This document shows, one piece after another, positions 16,279 to 24,420 of a DNA stretch of 35,407 nt. Under the pieces are notes generated by a model. That model was not told the origin of the DNA and did no database searches. It was given only the letters and a program-made list of their open reading frames with translations. Both the position numbers and the translations under genes were made by a program. The stretch comes from an uncultured bacterium (GTDB taxonomy: Bacteria; Patescibacteriota; Minisyncoccia; UBA6257; UBA9933), in the NCBI GenBank assembly GCA_913009635.1, contig CAJVXI010000010.1:1-35407 (forward strand), given 5' to 3'. Position 1 is the stretch's first letter. The number at the start of each line of letters is the position of its first letter.

Positions 16279-16662
16279 ATGCGCCATCTACTTTCTAAAT
16301 ATAAAAAATTAGTCCGGGAGTTTTTAAAAACTTTAAAGTTGCCAAAGAAAAAATCTCCGCATCCGATTGCTATCAGGCCTTTTGGACCGTGTTGGACCGG
16401 AAAAACAACTGCAATGAAATATCTTGCAAAACGACTGCCTCTTGTCCATATTAAAAAAGAAAAAAAGTTTGTACCAGTAGAAAAAGGAGAAGGAATGGCG
16501 CCGGACAGAAAAACAGCTGTTAATTGCTACCTTTATTCAGTCAAGCATTATAATTATGATGACCTTATGCCCCGAGCTATAACGGTAATTAATACATCAA
16601 AACCGATTGCGCCTCAAATAAAAAACACTATATCTTTTCTTAAAAAAGAAACGGGGCCGTGA
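16279..16662 (+). CDS. Short P-loop (AAA/kinase-like) protein, probably internally deleted
   Basis: A 127-residue protein. The Walker A motif GPCWTGKT (36-43) follows a beta strand (PIAIRPF) and is followed by the helix AMKYLAKRLPLVHI, as in small P-loop kinases. The C-terminus (VINTSKPIAPQIKNTISFLKKE) resembles the usual last strand and helix of this fold, where an aspartate rather than asparagine is common. The roughly 70-residue middle with Walker B and lid seems missing, so it may be a shortened or non-functional member; family length is generally near 190. The TGA stop lies inside the terminator stem. Substrate unknown. Confidence 0.6.
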   Translation: MRHLLSKYKKLVREFLKTLKLPKKKSPHPIAIRPFGPCWTGKTTAMKYLAKRLPLVHIKKEKKFVPVEKGEGMAPDRKTAVNCYLYSVKHYNYDDLMPRAITVINTSKPIAPQIKNTISFLKKETGP

Positions 16663-16674
16663 AATCACAGCCCC
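16653..16674. terminator. Bidirectional terminator between the P-loop gene and 5S rRNA
   Basis: A 10-bp stem (16653-16662 with 16665-16674, GGGGCCGTGA/TCACAGCCCC). The rightward read is followed by TTTATATACTTTT and the leftward read by GTTTCTTTTTT. It separates convergent transcripts and contains the TGA stop of the P-loop gene. Confidence 0.85.
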
Positions 16675-16768
16675 TTTATATACTTTTCTACATCAAAACC
16701 AAAATGATTTGCGAGATAGATTGCTTTAATAAAATCCCTTAAATCCTCTCCCCTTTACTAAATTACTA

Positions 16769-16886
16769 ACAGTGACATCCCAGCGAAACCTACTTTCCCC
16801 GGAAAACCGAGTATCATCAGTATTTGTCGCTTTTACTTTTGAGTTCGGAATGGGATCGAGTAGATCACGACAGACTAAATCACTGA
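16769..16886 (-). rRNA. rrf: 5S ribosomal RNA
   Basis: About 118 bases on the minus strand. The conserved loop region CCATTCCGAACTCAAAAGTAAA is recognisable around 16828-16854, with the later GGAAAGTAGG segment and a closing stem AGTGA/TCACT at the ends. It lies about 200 bases 3' of 23S in the same transcript. Ends are approximate. Confidence 0.88.
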
Positions 16887-16929
16887 GAAATCACTACTAA
16901 TAATTCTGTATAAAGTTTAGATAATATTG

Positions 16930-16957
16930 AAACAATTATTCGACTCCTCGAACCCTG
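16930..16957 (-). other. 23S rRNA processing stem, 3' half
   Basis: These 28 bases are complementary at 27 positions to 23709-23736 in the 5' leader, so the primary transcript can form a long helix closing the whole 23S rRNA, as at RNase III processing sites. The 23S termini add a TAGAGATAAA/TTTATCTCTA helix inside it. Confidence 0.8.
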
Positions 16958-16978
16958 ACTTTCTCGCCTTCGGCGAGA

Positions 16979-17066
16979 ACGCTGACTTATGCTGACTTTA
17001 CGCAGACAGACGCAGACAGATTAAATGTCCGCGTTAGTCCGTGTCCAGTCCGCGACTGTCCGCGAT
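16979..17066. repeat. Repeat array in the 23S-5S spacer
   Basis: GCTGACTTATGCTGACT (16981-16997) followed by CGCAGACAGA twice and CCGCGTTAGTCCGTGTCC-type words. Related to the arrays at 24005-24044 and in enolase. A TCTCGCCTTCGGCGAGA hairpin precedes it (16963-16979). The array lies inside the processing helix, so it should be removed during maturation. Confidence 0.65.
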
Positions 17067-17231
17067 CTTGTCAAAGACAAGATAGGGTAGAGATAAAAAA
17101 TATGATTTATTAGTATTTCTCGGCTAAACGCATTGCTACGCTTACACCTAAAACCTATCAACCTGGTAGTCTTCCAGGAATCTATAACGCCTAATCTTGG
17201 GAGGGGCTTCGCACTTAGATGCTTTCAGCGC

Positions 17232-17262
<31 letters not shown>

Positions 17263-17384
17263 TCACCTGGTGGCAAAGCCGGTAGACCAGAGGTTCGTTC
17301 AACCTGATCCTCTCGTACAAGGGTCAACTTCCCTCAAGCGTCAACGCCTACAGCAGATAGAGACCAACCTGTCTCACGCATGAT

Positions 17385-17420
17385 TTAGCCACTAGGGACT
17401 AGTAATTAGCCACTAGGGAA
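17385..17420. repeat. TTAGCCACTAGGGACTAG repeat at the intron 3' end
   Basis: Two TTAGCCACTAGGG units separated by ACTAGTAA. A related array, AGCCACTAGCCACTAGTGG plus TTAGCCACTA, lies at the 3' end of the 1931 intron (20471-20506). Shared tails suggest that a repeat inserted in, or spread with, these introns. Confidence 0.6.
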
Positions 17421-18514
17421 AAACTATCGACCATTACTGATCGCATGGACTATACCACTCTCCTAATTATCTAGGAGAATCAACGTATTAACTATCTTCA
17501 AAAAGATAATTCATTTGGTATCAACCAAATAGTCTCTACAGGTCTTATTAATAAATATATTTAATAAGTTCCCTCGGTATTACCCATTAACGAAGGTTGC
17601 ACGTTATTTGGGGTTCACCGATATGAGTTGATTTCTGCATCTCAATATTACTATTGAGAGCCGCCTTTGTGACGGTCTGACAATATTCTCTATTATTACT
17701 AATAGTATTAGACTATACCTTCTTTAATAATTTCACCTTACTAAAGCTGACGTGTTAGCCGCCTTTAATAAAGGCGACTCTGTCGTATTATACGACAAGT
17801 CGTTACGGGGATTATCAATCTTATAAATCATAGAAGGAATAATAAATGGCTTAATAATGTTTATGAATTTCTGATAACTACTTTTATTAATTCTGATTTT
17901 AAATTTATTTCTATCTTTTACTAAAGTAGCTGTAATCTTATAGTTGTTTTTTAAAAAATCAACTATATATAACTGCTCTTGCCTCAAAAAGCTGTGCGTA
18001 TTTAATGTAAAGCTTTCTTTGGTATTTGAACCGTCATCCATAAACCATATTGTCATCATTCTCGGAGTAAATAGATTAAATAAATTCTTTGGAAAAATCT
18101 TAATATTATTTTTATAAAAATATTTATAAATAACACCAAATTCTTCTAAACTTTTGGTATGGAAATACCAAGAAATCTCTTGAATATTTCTTTTTGGATT
18201 ATTCCATATACTTTTCTTAGGTTCTTTTATTACTAAGCTTTTAAGAATTTCGTATTTCCAAAAAACATAATCTCTTTGTTTTTCTCCGTGATGCACTCTA
18301 AATCGTGCGGTAATTGGATATCGTAATCCAATTGAACGACATTCAAGCCGTGCATCTCCTAATAATGATCCAATAATCACATCAAATTGATGTGGTGAAA
18401 ATAAAGATTGTAATCTTCCCACGGTATTATCCATTACTTAAATTTTAACATTTAAAGTATTCGGACTCCACCGTTATGAGTCAATTTTTACTGGGCTCAT
18501 TTTTGGATTAACTC
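17389..18514 (-). other. Group I intron at E. coli 23S position ~2584/2585
   Basis: The 5' exon ends CTGGGT, which pairs with GCCCAG 25 bases into the intron to make P1 with a U-G at the splice site. The 3' exon resumes before ATGCGTGAGACAGG. The P7 strands AGAGACTA (around 17531-17540) and TATAGTCC (17448-17457) are present. It hosts the LAGLIDADG gene 17733-18434, placed before P7. The 3' boundary is uncertain by a few bases because an ACTAGCCACTAGGG repeat lies there. The site is in the peptidyl transferase centre. Confidence 0.8.
17733..18434 (-). CDS. LAGLIDADG homing endonuclease of the ~2585 intron
   Basis: A 233-residue double-motif LAGLIDADG protein (LAGLIDADG_2 type). The two active-site helices are VIIGSLLGDARLE (19-31) and MMTIWFMDDGS (126-136), each ending in the metal-binding acidic residue (D27 and D134 regions). 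It should cut intronless 23S genes at the insertion site, so that the intron is copied by repair. Its first 20 coding bases (18415-18434, MDNTVGR) are identical to a vestige in the neighbouring 2500 intron. The ORF is intact, so the intron may still be mobile. The last ~25 residues run on into intron sequence. Confidence 0.88.
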   Translation of the reverse strand: MDNTVGRLQSLFSPHQFDVIIGSLLGDARLECRSIGLRYPITARFRVHHGEKQRDYVFWKYEILKSLVIKEPKKSIWNNPKRNIQEISWYFHTKSLEEFGVIYKYFYKNNIKIFPKNLFNLFTPRMMTIWFMDDGSNTKESFTLNTHSFLRQEQLYIVDFLKNNYKITATLVKDRNKFKIRINKSSYQKFINIIKPFIIPSMIYKIDNPRNDLSYNTTESPLLKAANTSALVR

Positions 18515-18751
18515 ACCCAGCTCGCGTACCCTTTTAATTGGCGAACAGCCAAACCCTTGGGACCTTCTTCAGCCCCAGGATAGGGTGAGCCGACATCGCA
18601 AAAATCTATTATTACTAATAGTGTGGACTATATCTTCACCCTATTAGATAGCGCTTCGCGCATCTAATGGGGGCTGACGTATTAATAAGAATAAAAATTC
18701 TTATTCTGTCCTTCAATAAATTCAGGACAAGTCTCTACGGGGTCATACAAA

Positions 18752-18846
18752 ATTTAAAAATACTTAAATACTAAAATACTTAAAAACTTAAAGCTTTATG
18801 TTTTTTAGCTTTTAGTTTTTTAGTTTTTAAGTTCTTTAGTTTTTTT
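18752..18846. repeat. CTAAAAACTAAAA / TTAAGTATTT array inside the 2500 intron
   Basis: About 95 bases of CTAAAAAACTAAAAGCTAAA and TACTTAAATACT units. It matches the valS arrays at 14441-14502 and 15011-15040, and sits where the related intron carries its endonuclease gene. Confidence 0.8.
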
Positions 18847-18871
18847 GCAGACTTCCCACGGTATTATCCAT
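18836..18871 (-). pseudogene. Start remnant of a lost homing endonuclease gene
   Basis: ATG followed by 10 codons (MDNTVGSLQKN) and TAA. The first 20 bases equal those of the 17733-18434 gene (MDNTVGRLQ). The two introns therefore share ancestry, and here the ORF was lost and replaced by a repeat array. Confidence 0.75.
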
Positions 18872-19001
18872 ATAATAATAATTTTATATGGAATTCACCG
18901 TTATAAGTCAGGTTTTTGGTATGACATTACTGCCATAGCACCCCATGTCGGTATGTTAAGGTGCCGAGCGAAGCCGTCGATGTGGACTCTCGGGCTTCAC
19001 C

Positions 19002-19035
<34 letters not shown>

Positions 19036-19197
19036 TCTCCGACCTTTCTATAAAGAATCGTCGGGTCACTAAGTTCTGCTTTCGCACCGGCGCGGCTTGT
19101 CGGCCTTGCCGTTAAGCCAGCTTATGCCTTTACACGTCCAGCCCGATTTCCATCCGGGCCAAGCTGACCTTAATAAACTCCTCCGTTACTTTTTAGG

Positions 19198-20129
19198 CAT
19201 AATGTTAACCTAATTTATATTTCATTGATGGTATTACGTACGACTCAATAAGATTTTTGAATTGTTTAGCGGAATCGCTATAAACATATAATCTCCATTT
19301 ATTATATTGTTTATGAATACCAACTATGATACCAAATTTTTGCTCTATTACTTCTTTAACTAAAACTAATTCTTTCTTCGTGTATCCAAGCGTATGAATT
19401 ATATAAGTACGATGCTTATTAGACTTCCATGATCCGTCATCCATAAACCAAATTGCTAATGATAAAGGATCTAATAATTTTTTAATTATTTTCGGCATTA
19501 TCTTTTTTTTATCAACATAAAATTGCTGAGCATAAAAACGGAATAAGCCGATGGAATACGTTGTAAAGCCATAACTTAAAAATTCTTTGCCTTTAAGATT
19601 CTTAATTCTTGCTTGTGGTTCTTGATGAGTAAAATCTTTAAATTGCTCATACAACCATTTAACATATTCTTTCTGTTTTATAGAATGTTCTACTTTTAAT
19701 CTATATGTACGACCATTATTTAGAGTTTCTAAATGGCCATCCCCTAAAAGCATTCCAATAATAATACTTCTCTGTTTTTGGTTAAGTTTTAGTTTCTTTT
19801 TGTGTTGTTCTATAATTTTTGATCTCATATTTAGGCAGATTACGTAATTAATAACGCAACCTTCTACGTATCGCTACATAGTTCGGACTATATTATCAAC
19901 TCTTTTTTATAAAGAGTTGTTATCGTGTAGTCTCTGAGGATCCTCAAATAATTTGAGTTTCCTGCTGATTGTCCGCATCACTTGTGAGATTTTTACTTGC
20001 CTTTAACAAAATTAAAGATAAGTACTCCAAGATACTGGCGGATATTCCAGCATATAGATAATTTTTCCATACCACATCACTGTGATAGGTCCCCCTCGTA
20101 ATTGCACGGAGTATACGACAATTACATTA
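19198..20129 (-). other. Group I intron at E. coli 23S position ~2262
   Basis: A 932-base intron between CGTATTCCT (U2262) and CCTAAAAAGTAACGG (C2263), ending in G. P7 strands CAGAGACTACACG (19925-19936) and AATATAGTCC (19885-19894) lie before the endonuclease gene, so the gene sits in a P9-side loop, unlike in the other introns. The P3/P4-like GACAATCAGCAGG is shared with the 1931 intron. Spacing to the flanking introns fits E. coli numbering within two bases. Confidence 0.85.
19205..19828 (-). CDS. LAGLIDADG homing endonuclease of the 2262 intron
   Basis: A 207-residue double-motif protein of the LAGLIDADG_2 type. Active helices are IIIGMLLGDGHLE (22-34) and LSLAIWFMDDGSW (122-134). Lysine- and arginine-rich beta strands between them form the DNA-binding saddle. 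The stop lies only a few bases before the intron end. Related to, but clearly different from, the protein of the ~2585 intron (shared FYVDKKKIMPK/YFYKNNIKIFPK and VIPSMKYK/IIPSMIYK segments). Apparently intact. Confidence 0.9.
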   Translation of the reverse strand: MRSKIIEQHKKKLKLNQKQRSIIIGMLLGDGHLETLNNGRTYRLKVEHSIKQKEYVKWLYEQFKDFTHQEPQARIKNLKGKEFLSYGFTTYSIGLFRFYAQQFYVDKKKIMPKIIKKLLDPLSLAIWFMDDGSWKSNKHRTYIIHTLGYTKKELVLVKEVIEQKFGIIVGIHKQYNKWRLYVYSDSAKQFKNLIESYVIPSMKYKLG

Positions 20130-20470
20130 AGGAATACGCCCCATATAAACTACCTACCAGACACTGTCCCCGAACGTTTTTGCCGTCCAGGTTAGTTCAT
20201 AGAATTTAAAAGATGGGTGTTTCATTGGCGGCTCCACTCTGCCCAAAAGCAAAGCTTCAAAGCCTCCCCACTACGCTACGCAATTAAACCCTAAAAACAA
20301 TATCAAGCTATAGTAAAGCTCCCGGGGTCTTTTCGTCTTGCTGCAGGTATCCCGCATCTTCACGGGAATTGCATTTTCACCGAGCTCCTCGTTGAGACAG
20401 TTCCCCAGTCGTTACGCCTTTCGTGCGCTCCGGAACTTACCCGGAAAGGAAATGCGCTCATTGTGTTACA

Positions 20471-20506
20471 AGCCACTAGCCACTAGTGGATTAGCCACTA
20501 ACGACC
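20471..20506. repeat. ACTAGCCACTAGTGG repeat at the 1931 intron 3' end
   Basis: AGCCACTAGCCACTAGTGGA followed by TTAGCCACTAACG. Related to the tail repeat of the ~2585 intron. Confidence 0.6.
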
Positions 20507-20622
20507 AATAACTGGATAGGACATTTCTACCTATCTCTGCATATCGCTATGCAGATCGGACTATATCTTCCAAGCACATAATGTTTTATGTGCTACGGTT
20601 CAGCGTATAGTCTCTGAGGATT

Positions 20623-21111
20623 TTAGGAACGCTTCTTTTTACGATTCATTTTACTTGCTAAATTTAAAATCTTATTCCATCCTTTTTGATTAAGATGTTC
20701 TTTGCGACGCATCATTCCTACCACTTTTTTGAATATTATAAAATCTTTTTGTTTATAACTTCTAAGTGAAAATTTCTCAAAAAATGGAATAATTTTTAAT
20801 TCTAAATCACCAAGCGAACGAACGCAATATCGATAAAGATGTTCATTGTGATTATCATATCGTCTGTTGATAAAAATATTGCCACATCCGAAAAACATCT
20901 TTATTTCTTTTAATACTGATAAGCTTTTTGCTCCTTGCGATACAACAAACTCCGGAAAAATTTGTTTTCCGAATCTAGTGGTATTATTTTTAATAACCGA
21001 GATTGAAAAACATCCTTCTCCATCTGTAAAACCGCTTATCCAGTAAGCCATTCCTAATCTTTCCTGCTGATTGTCTGCACCAGACACTTTTTTACTTGAT
21101 ATATAAACCAT
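20623..21111 (-). CDS. Single-motif LAGLIDADG endonuclease of the 1931 intron
   Basis: A 162-residue protein with one LAGLIDADG helix, YWISGFTDGEGCF (23-35), as in the homodimeric I-CreI type. The first 21 residues overlap the intron's conserved GACAATCAGCAGG core, so the true start is probably the next ATG (MAYWISGF, position 21048), giving 141 residues. The downstream strands (FVVSQGAKSLSVLKEIKMFFGCGNIF, then IIPFFEKFSLRSYKQKDF) are typical of LAGLIDADG_1. The protein would act as a dimer to cut the unoccupied site. Apparently intact. Confidence 0.88.
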   Translation of the reverse strand: MVYISSKKVSGADNQQERLGMAYWISGFTDGEGCFSISVIKNNTTRFGKQIFPEFVVSQGAKSLSVLKEIKMFFGCGNIFINRRYDNHNEHLYRYCVRSLGDLELKIIPFFEKFSLRSYKQKDFIIFKKVVGMMRRKEHLNQKGWNKILNLASKMNRKKKRS

Positions 21112-21963
21112 AAATTTATATGGTCGTATTATACCATAGTAGCGCTGGATACTCCAGATATTCCAGCATATAGCTGAATTTTACTAAGGCTAGCTTATTT
21201 CCACTGACCTTAGAACGATTATAGTTATCGCTGACATTGACGAGGGCTTCGGGCAGTCAGCACTCAATATTAAAAATATCAAGCACCGCCACCGTTAACC
21301 TTCTCGCATCGGTCAGGCGTCACCCCCTATACATCCTCTTACGAGTTCGCAGGGAGCTGTGTTTTTGGTAAACAGTCGCCAGGGATACTTTCGCTGCGGC
21401 CCTTGTTTCCTTGCGGAAATTCGGGCAGGCCTTATCGCTAACTTACGGCCGCTTTTTTGCCGAGTTCCTTAACGAGGACTCACTCGTTCCCCTTAGGCTC
21501 CTCGCCTCATCCACCTGTGTCGGTTTACAGTACGAAGCCGAATACAGGAAATCTTAGAAGTTTTTCTCGGAAGACTCTTCAATTGAATTCTTCGACGAAT
21601 CGAAGTTTTATCAATTTGCGAATTTCGTCATTAAAGACAGCTACCCGGATTTACCTTGATAGCAATTCTAATAATCAATAACACCAAACCATTTAGATGC
21701 TCAATCCTTTTTTCTCCGTCACTCCATCGAACTATATTCGGCGGGCTGGAATATTAACCAGCTGTCCATCGACTTCAGCTTTCGCCATTGCCTTAGGATC
21801 GCCTAACCCTCCGCCGATATCCGTTGCGGAGGAAACCTTGGATTTTCGGGGCCCCGCTTTCTCTGCGGGGTTGCGGTTACTCATGCCAACATTTTCTCTT
21901 CCATACGCTCCACCCCGCCTCACGGCTGAGACTTCATCGCATATGAAATGCTCTCCTACCACA

Positions 21964-22130
21964 CCAATGCTGCGCATTGGAAGCACCAAATCTCAAGCAC
22001 CAAATAACAAACAAGCACCAATGACCAAAATTCAAATGACCAAAACGTGTTTGGAATTTTGAAAATTGGAATTTGGAATTTATTTGTAATTTGGGATTTG
22101 GAATTTGGAATTTCCAGTGCGAAGCACTGG
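21964..22130. repeat. Modular repeat inserted in 23S rRNA (near helix 45)
   Basis: In the rRNA sense this holds AAATTCCAAATCCC units (to about 22060), GGTCATTTGAATTTTGGTCA units (22021-22050) and three TTTGGTGCTT units (21981-22021), flanked by hairpins CCAGTGCGAAGCACTGG (22114-22130) and CCAATGCTGCGCATTGG (21964-21980). Module order and sequence match 8985-9146. It interrupts the rRNA between ACCGAAGACACGAATA and GGTGTGGTAGGAGAG, corresponding to the variable loop near E. coli 1165-1175. It carries no intron core signals, so it is probably retained or excised by RNase. Confidence 0.85.
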
Positions 22131-22648
22131 TATTCGTGTCTTCGGTAATTTGCTTAGCCCCGCTAAATTTTCGGCGCAATCCACCATCGAATAGTGAGCT
22201 GTTACGCACTCTTTAAAGGATGGCTGCCTCTAAGCCAACCTTCTATCTGTCTGTGGTAAATCACTGCCTTGTTAACACTTAGCAAATATTTAGGGACCTT
22301 AGACGACGATCAGGGCTGTTTCCCTTTTGACCAATGGAGCTTAGCCCCCATGGTCTAACTGCCTAGACAAACCTTTACGTATTCGGAGTTTGACTGAAAA
22401 GCTGAGGTTTCCCCCATTACTTCTCAACCAGTAGCTCTACCCCATAAAGATTTTTTCTAAACGCTAGTCCTAAAACTATTTCGGAGAGAACCAGCTATTA
22501 CCAAGCTCGATTAGCTTTTCACTCCTTACCCCAGCTCATCCAAAGATTTTGAACGATCTACTGGTGCGGACCTCCTCTCGACTTTCGTCTAGATTCATCC
22601 TGGCCAGGGCAAGCTCGCTTGGCTTCGGGTCTTACACATACCGCTTAA

Positions 22649-22913
22649 GTCCTGTATTTCATAAATATCATCAAATTTGGAAGTAAAATAATGAGACGAT
22701 TTCGAGGCGCGACGACGAAGTCGTGCAAATGCACTACGAGGAGAAGCAATAAAGAAATCGGCCATTATTTCGCTTTCCCTTTAGGGACGGGCGAATTTTA
22801 GTAAAATTCTTTGTTGCTCGTCGCTCGAGTATATTCATACACTTCGCTCCTCACGCCACGAATTTTGTCAAAATTCGTTCCGCCAAATTGATGAGATTTA
22901 TGAAATACAGGAC
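22649..22913. repeat. 265-base hairpin insertion in 23S rRNA domain II
   Basis: Inverted arms 22649-22680 and 22883-22913 match except for one mismatch and one indel, closing an insertion between GTGTTAAAAGCGCG and CTTAAGCGGTATGTGTAAGACCCGAA. E. coli has only a few bases between the corresponding points (just 5' of GACCCGAAACCC). Internal hairpins include CGAATTTTGTCAAAATTCG and GACGACGAAGTCGTGC. No ORF and no group I motifs are seen. Probably an expanded rRNA helix, or a spacer removed by RNase III-like cleavage. Confidence 0.8.
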
Positions 22914-23102
22914 CACGCGCTTTTAACACTCGGTTTCCCTACGCTTTCATCCCGTAGGATTTAAACTAGCGATATACATAAACTCGTTGGCTCATTCTTC
23001 AATAGGCACGACGTCATCCACTACATAACAAGTTATGCAGTTAGGACTCCGTCTCCTTGTAAGCGTATGGTTTCAGGTTCTATTTCAACGGCCTCGCCGG
23101 CC

Positions 23103-23141
<39 letters not shown>

Positions 23142-23708
23142 ATCATCAAATGTATTTAGCCTTTCCGGATAGTGCCGGATGATTCCCTCGAAGTATTCTG
23201 TCATCGAGGTACTCAAGATAATCCACTAAAAGGATTATTCGTTTTCGCCTACAGGACTATCACCTTCTTTGATCCTGCTTTCCAGCAGATTCAGCTAACA
23301 AATAATTTTATAACCTTTCCTTTCTTCATAAATCACAGAATTCCTTAAAGGTGGAACTCTGCGATTAATAAAGTAGTGTGAAATTCTTACAACCCCGAGC
23401 ATATAAAAAATTATGTACTCGGTTTGGGCTCTTCCCGTTTCACTCGCCGCTACTCAGGGAATAAAAATTTTTCTCTTTTCTTCCGCTTACTGAGATGTTT
23501 CACTTCAGCGGATACGCCGCTCTATTTTTTAAAAATAGAGCCAATTACGGTTTACGTAATTAGGTTTCCCCATTCGGAAATCTCCGGATCAAAAGTTGCT
23601 AAGCACCTCCCCGAAGCTTATCGCAGCCACGCCACGTCCTTCATCGCCATTTGATGTCAAGGCATCCACCATACGCCCTTAAAAAAATTTATCTCTAAAC
23701 CCATATTA

Positions 23709-23736
23709 CAGGGTTCGAGGACTCGAATAATTGTTT
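23709..23736 (-). other. 23S rRNA processing stem, 5' half
   Basis: Pairs at 27 of 28 positions with 16930-16957 to close the 23S precursor. It lies 17 bases before the estimated 23S 5' end. Confidence 0.8.
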
Positions 23737-23868
23737 TTAACGCGTCTCTCAAATAAATCCTAATTAATCGAATTAATTTCAAATACTAATATTCAAAAAT
23801 TATTCTTTCTTATTTAAGAAAGATTCAAGTATCAACGTATTTATCAAAAAACTGTCGTTTCAGAAAAT

Positions 23869-23892
23869 GAAAAAACCGCGTTATCGCGGCTT
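23869..23892 (-). terminator. Terminator-like hairpin in the rRNA leader
   Basis: On the minus strand AAGCCGCG-ATAA-CGCGGTTT is followed by a T6 run. It lies between the rRNA promoter (23968-23995) and 23S (23692), so it should stop or attenuate rRNA transcription unless antitermination occurs. It might instead end a short leader RNA of about 90 bases. Confidence 0.6.
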
Positions 23893-23967
23893 CTAAATTA
23901 ACAAAATAAAATTTGCCGATTTTTAGCCGCTAAGTATTTTCATCAACATTTTCATATCTATATTATA

Positions 23968-23995
23968 AGTATAGGCATAGTAAAAATCCTGTCAA
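23968..23995 (-). promoter_or_regulatory. Promoter of the 23S-5S rRNA operon
   Basis: On the minus strand TTGACA (23995 to 23990) and TATACT (23973 to 23968) are 16 bases apart, about 275 bases before 23S. No 16S gene lies upstream, so 23S-5S is transcribed separately from 16S. Confidence 0.75.
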
Positions 23996-24004
23996 CCCCC
24001 TACA

Positions 24005-24044
24005 ACACGGACTTATGCGGACTAAACACGGACTAATGCGGACT
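24005..24044. repeat. 21-bp-period repeat ACACGGACTTATGCGGACT
   Basis: Two units, 24005-24023 and 24026-24044, differ at one base and have a 21-base period. The same unit and period occur in the enolase insertion (30165-30204), and related units at 10715-10752 and 16981-16997. It sits just upstream of the rRNA promoter. Confidence 0.85.
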
Positions 24045-24080
24045 ATTTCACGCTGATTCTAACTAGTTTGTATCTATTTC

Positions 24081-24347
24081 CTACAAAACCTGAAAATCTT
24101 TAAATTCCTGAAATGGTTTTTCAATTACTTCTACGTCTTTTACTTTTGCCAAATCAGGACCAATACGACACCAATTTATAAGCTCATTAATTTTATCCTT
24201 ATCACCACAAACAACAATTTCAACTGAACCGTCTTCTAAATTTTTCGCGTACCCAACCAAGCCAAGTTTCTCGGCTTTTTGTTTGACTGAATATCTAAGG
24301 AAAACTCCTTGAACCAGCCCTGATATTTTTATTTGATAGCAAGACAT
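24081..24347 (-). CDS. acyP: Acylphosphatase
   Basis: An 88-residue enzyme that hydrolyses acyl phosphates such as acetyl phosphate. The signature GLVQGVFLRYSV (10-21) gives the substrate-binding loop and the catalytic arginine, and GYAKNLEDGSVEIV (32-45) the catalytic asparagine. Full length for the family. TATAAT lies exactly seven bases before ATG, so the mRNA is probably leaderless. It is isolated between the rRNA promoter and the terminator of the small-gene pair upstream. Confidence 0.95.
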   Translation of the reverse strand: MSCYQIKISGLVQGVFLRYSVKQKAEKLGLVGYAKNLEDGSVEIVVCGDKDKINELINWCRIGPDLAKVKDVEVIEKPFQEFKDFQVL

Positions 24348-24354
24348 TATTAAT

Positions 24355-24360
24355 ATTATA
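24355..24360 (-). promoter_or_regulatory. -10 box of a leaderless acyP promoter
   Basis: TATAAT on the minus strand, then seven bases, then ATG (24347). The -35 region would overlap the upstream terminator hairpin and is weak. Confidence 0.5.
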
Positions 24361-24369
24361 ACAAAAAAA

Positions 24370-24395
24370 ATCGGCTCAGGTATGTTTGAGCCGAT
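24370..24395 (-). terminator. Terminator of the 24421-24874 gene pair
   Basis: A 9-bp perfect stem (ATCGGCTCA at 24370-24378, TGAGCCGAT at 24387-24395) followed on the minus strand by eight T residues. Confidence 0.92.
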
Positions 24396-24420
24396 ATGTT
24401 TGTGATTTTACTGAATAGAA

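Larger units (their letters stand above)
18599..18958 (-). other. ORF-less group I intron at E. coli 23S position ~2500
   Basis: A 360-base intron between GGCACCT (5' exon, U2500) and CGATGTCGGC (3' exon, C2501). It ends in G as required. P7 strands GAGACTT (18731-18740) and AGATATAGTCC (18625-18636) are present. The following exon to the next intron is exactly 84 bases, as in E. coli, supporting both boundaries. The place of an endonuclease gene is taken by a short A/T-rich array and a 12-codon remnant. Confidence 0.85.
20459..21206 (-). other. Group I intron at E. coli 23S position ~1931
   Basis: A 748-base intron between TCTAAGGT (U1931, just 3' of helix 69) and AGCGCATTTCC (A1932), ending in G. 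P7 strands CAGAGACTATACG (20604-20616) and ATATAGTCC (20558-20566) are clear. Position 1931 is a known 23S intron site in bacteria and organelles. CTATATGCTGGAATATC near its 5' end also occurs in the 2262 intron. Confidence 0.88.

Noticed and set aside
21457-22209. Several ORFs on both strands within 21457-22209
   Set aside because: They lie within conserved 23S rRNA exon or its repeat insertion and show no protein signature.
23424-23654. 76-residue plus-strand ORF
   Set aside because: It is antisense to the first domain of 23S rRNA.
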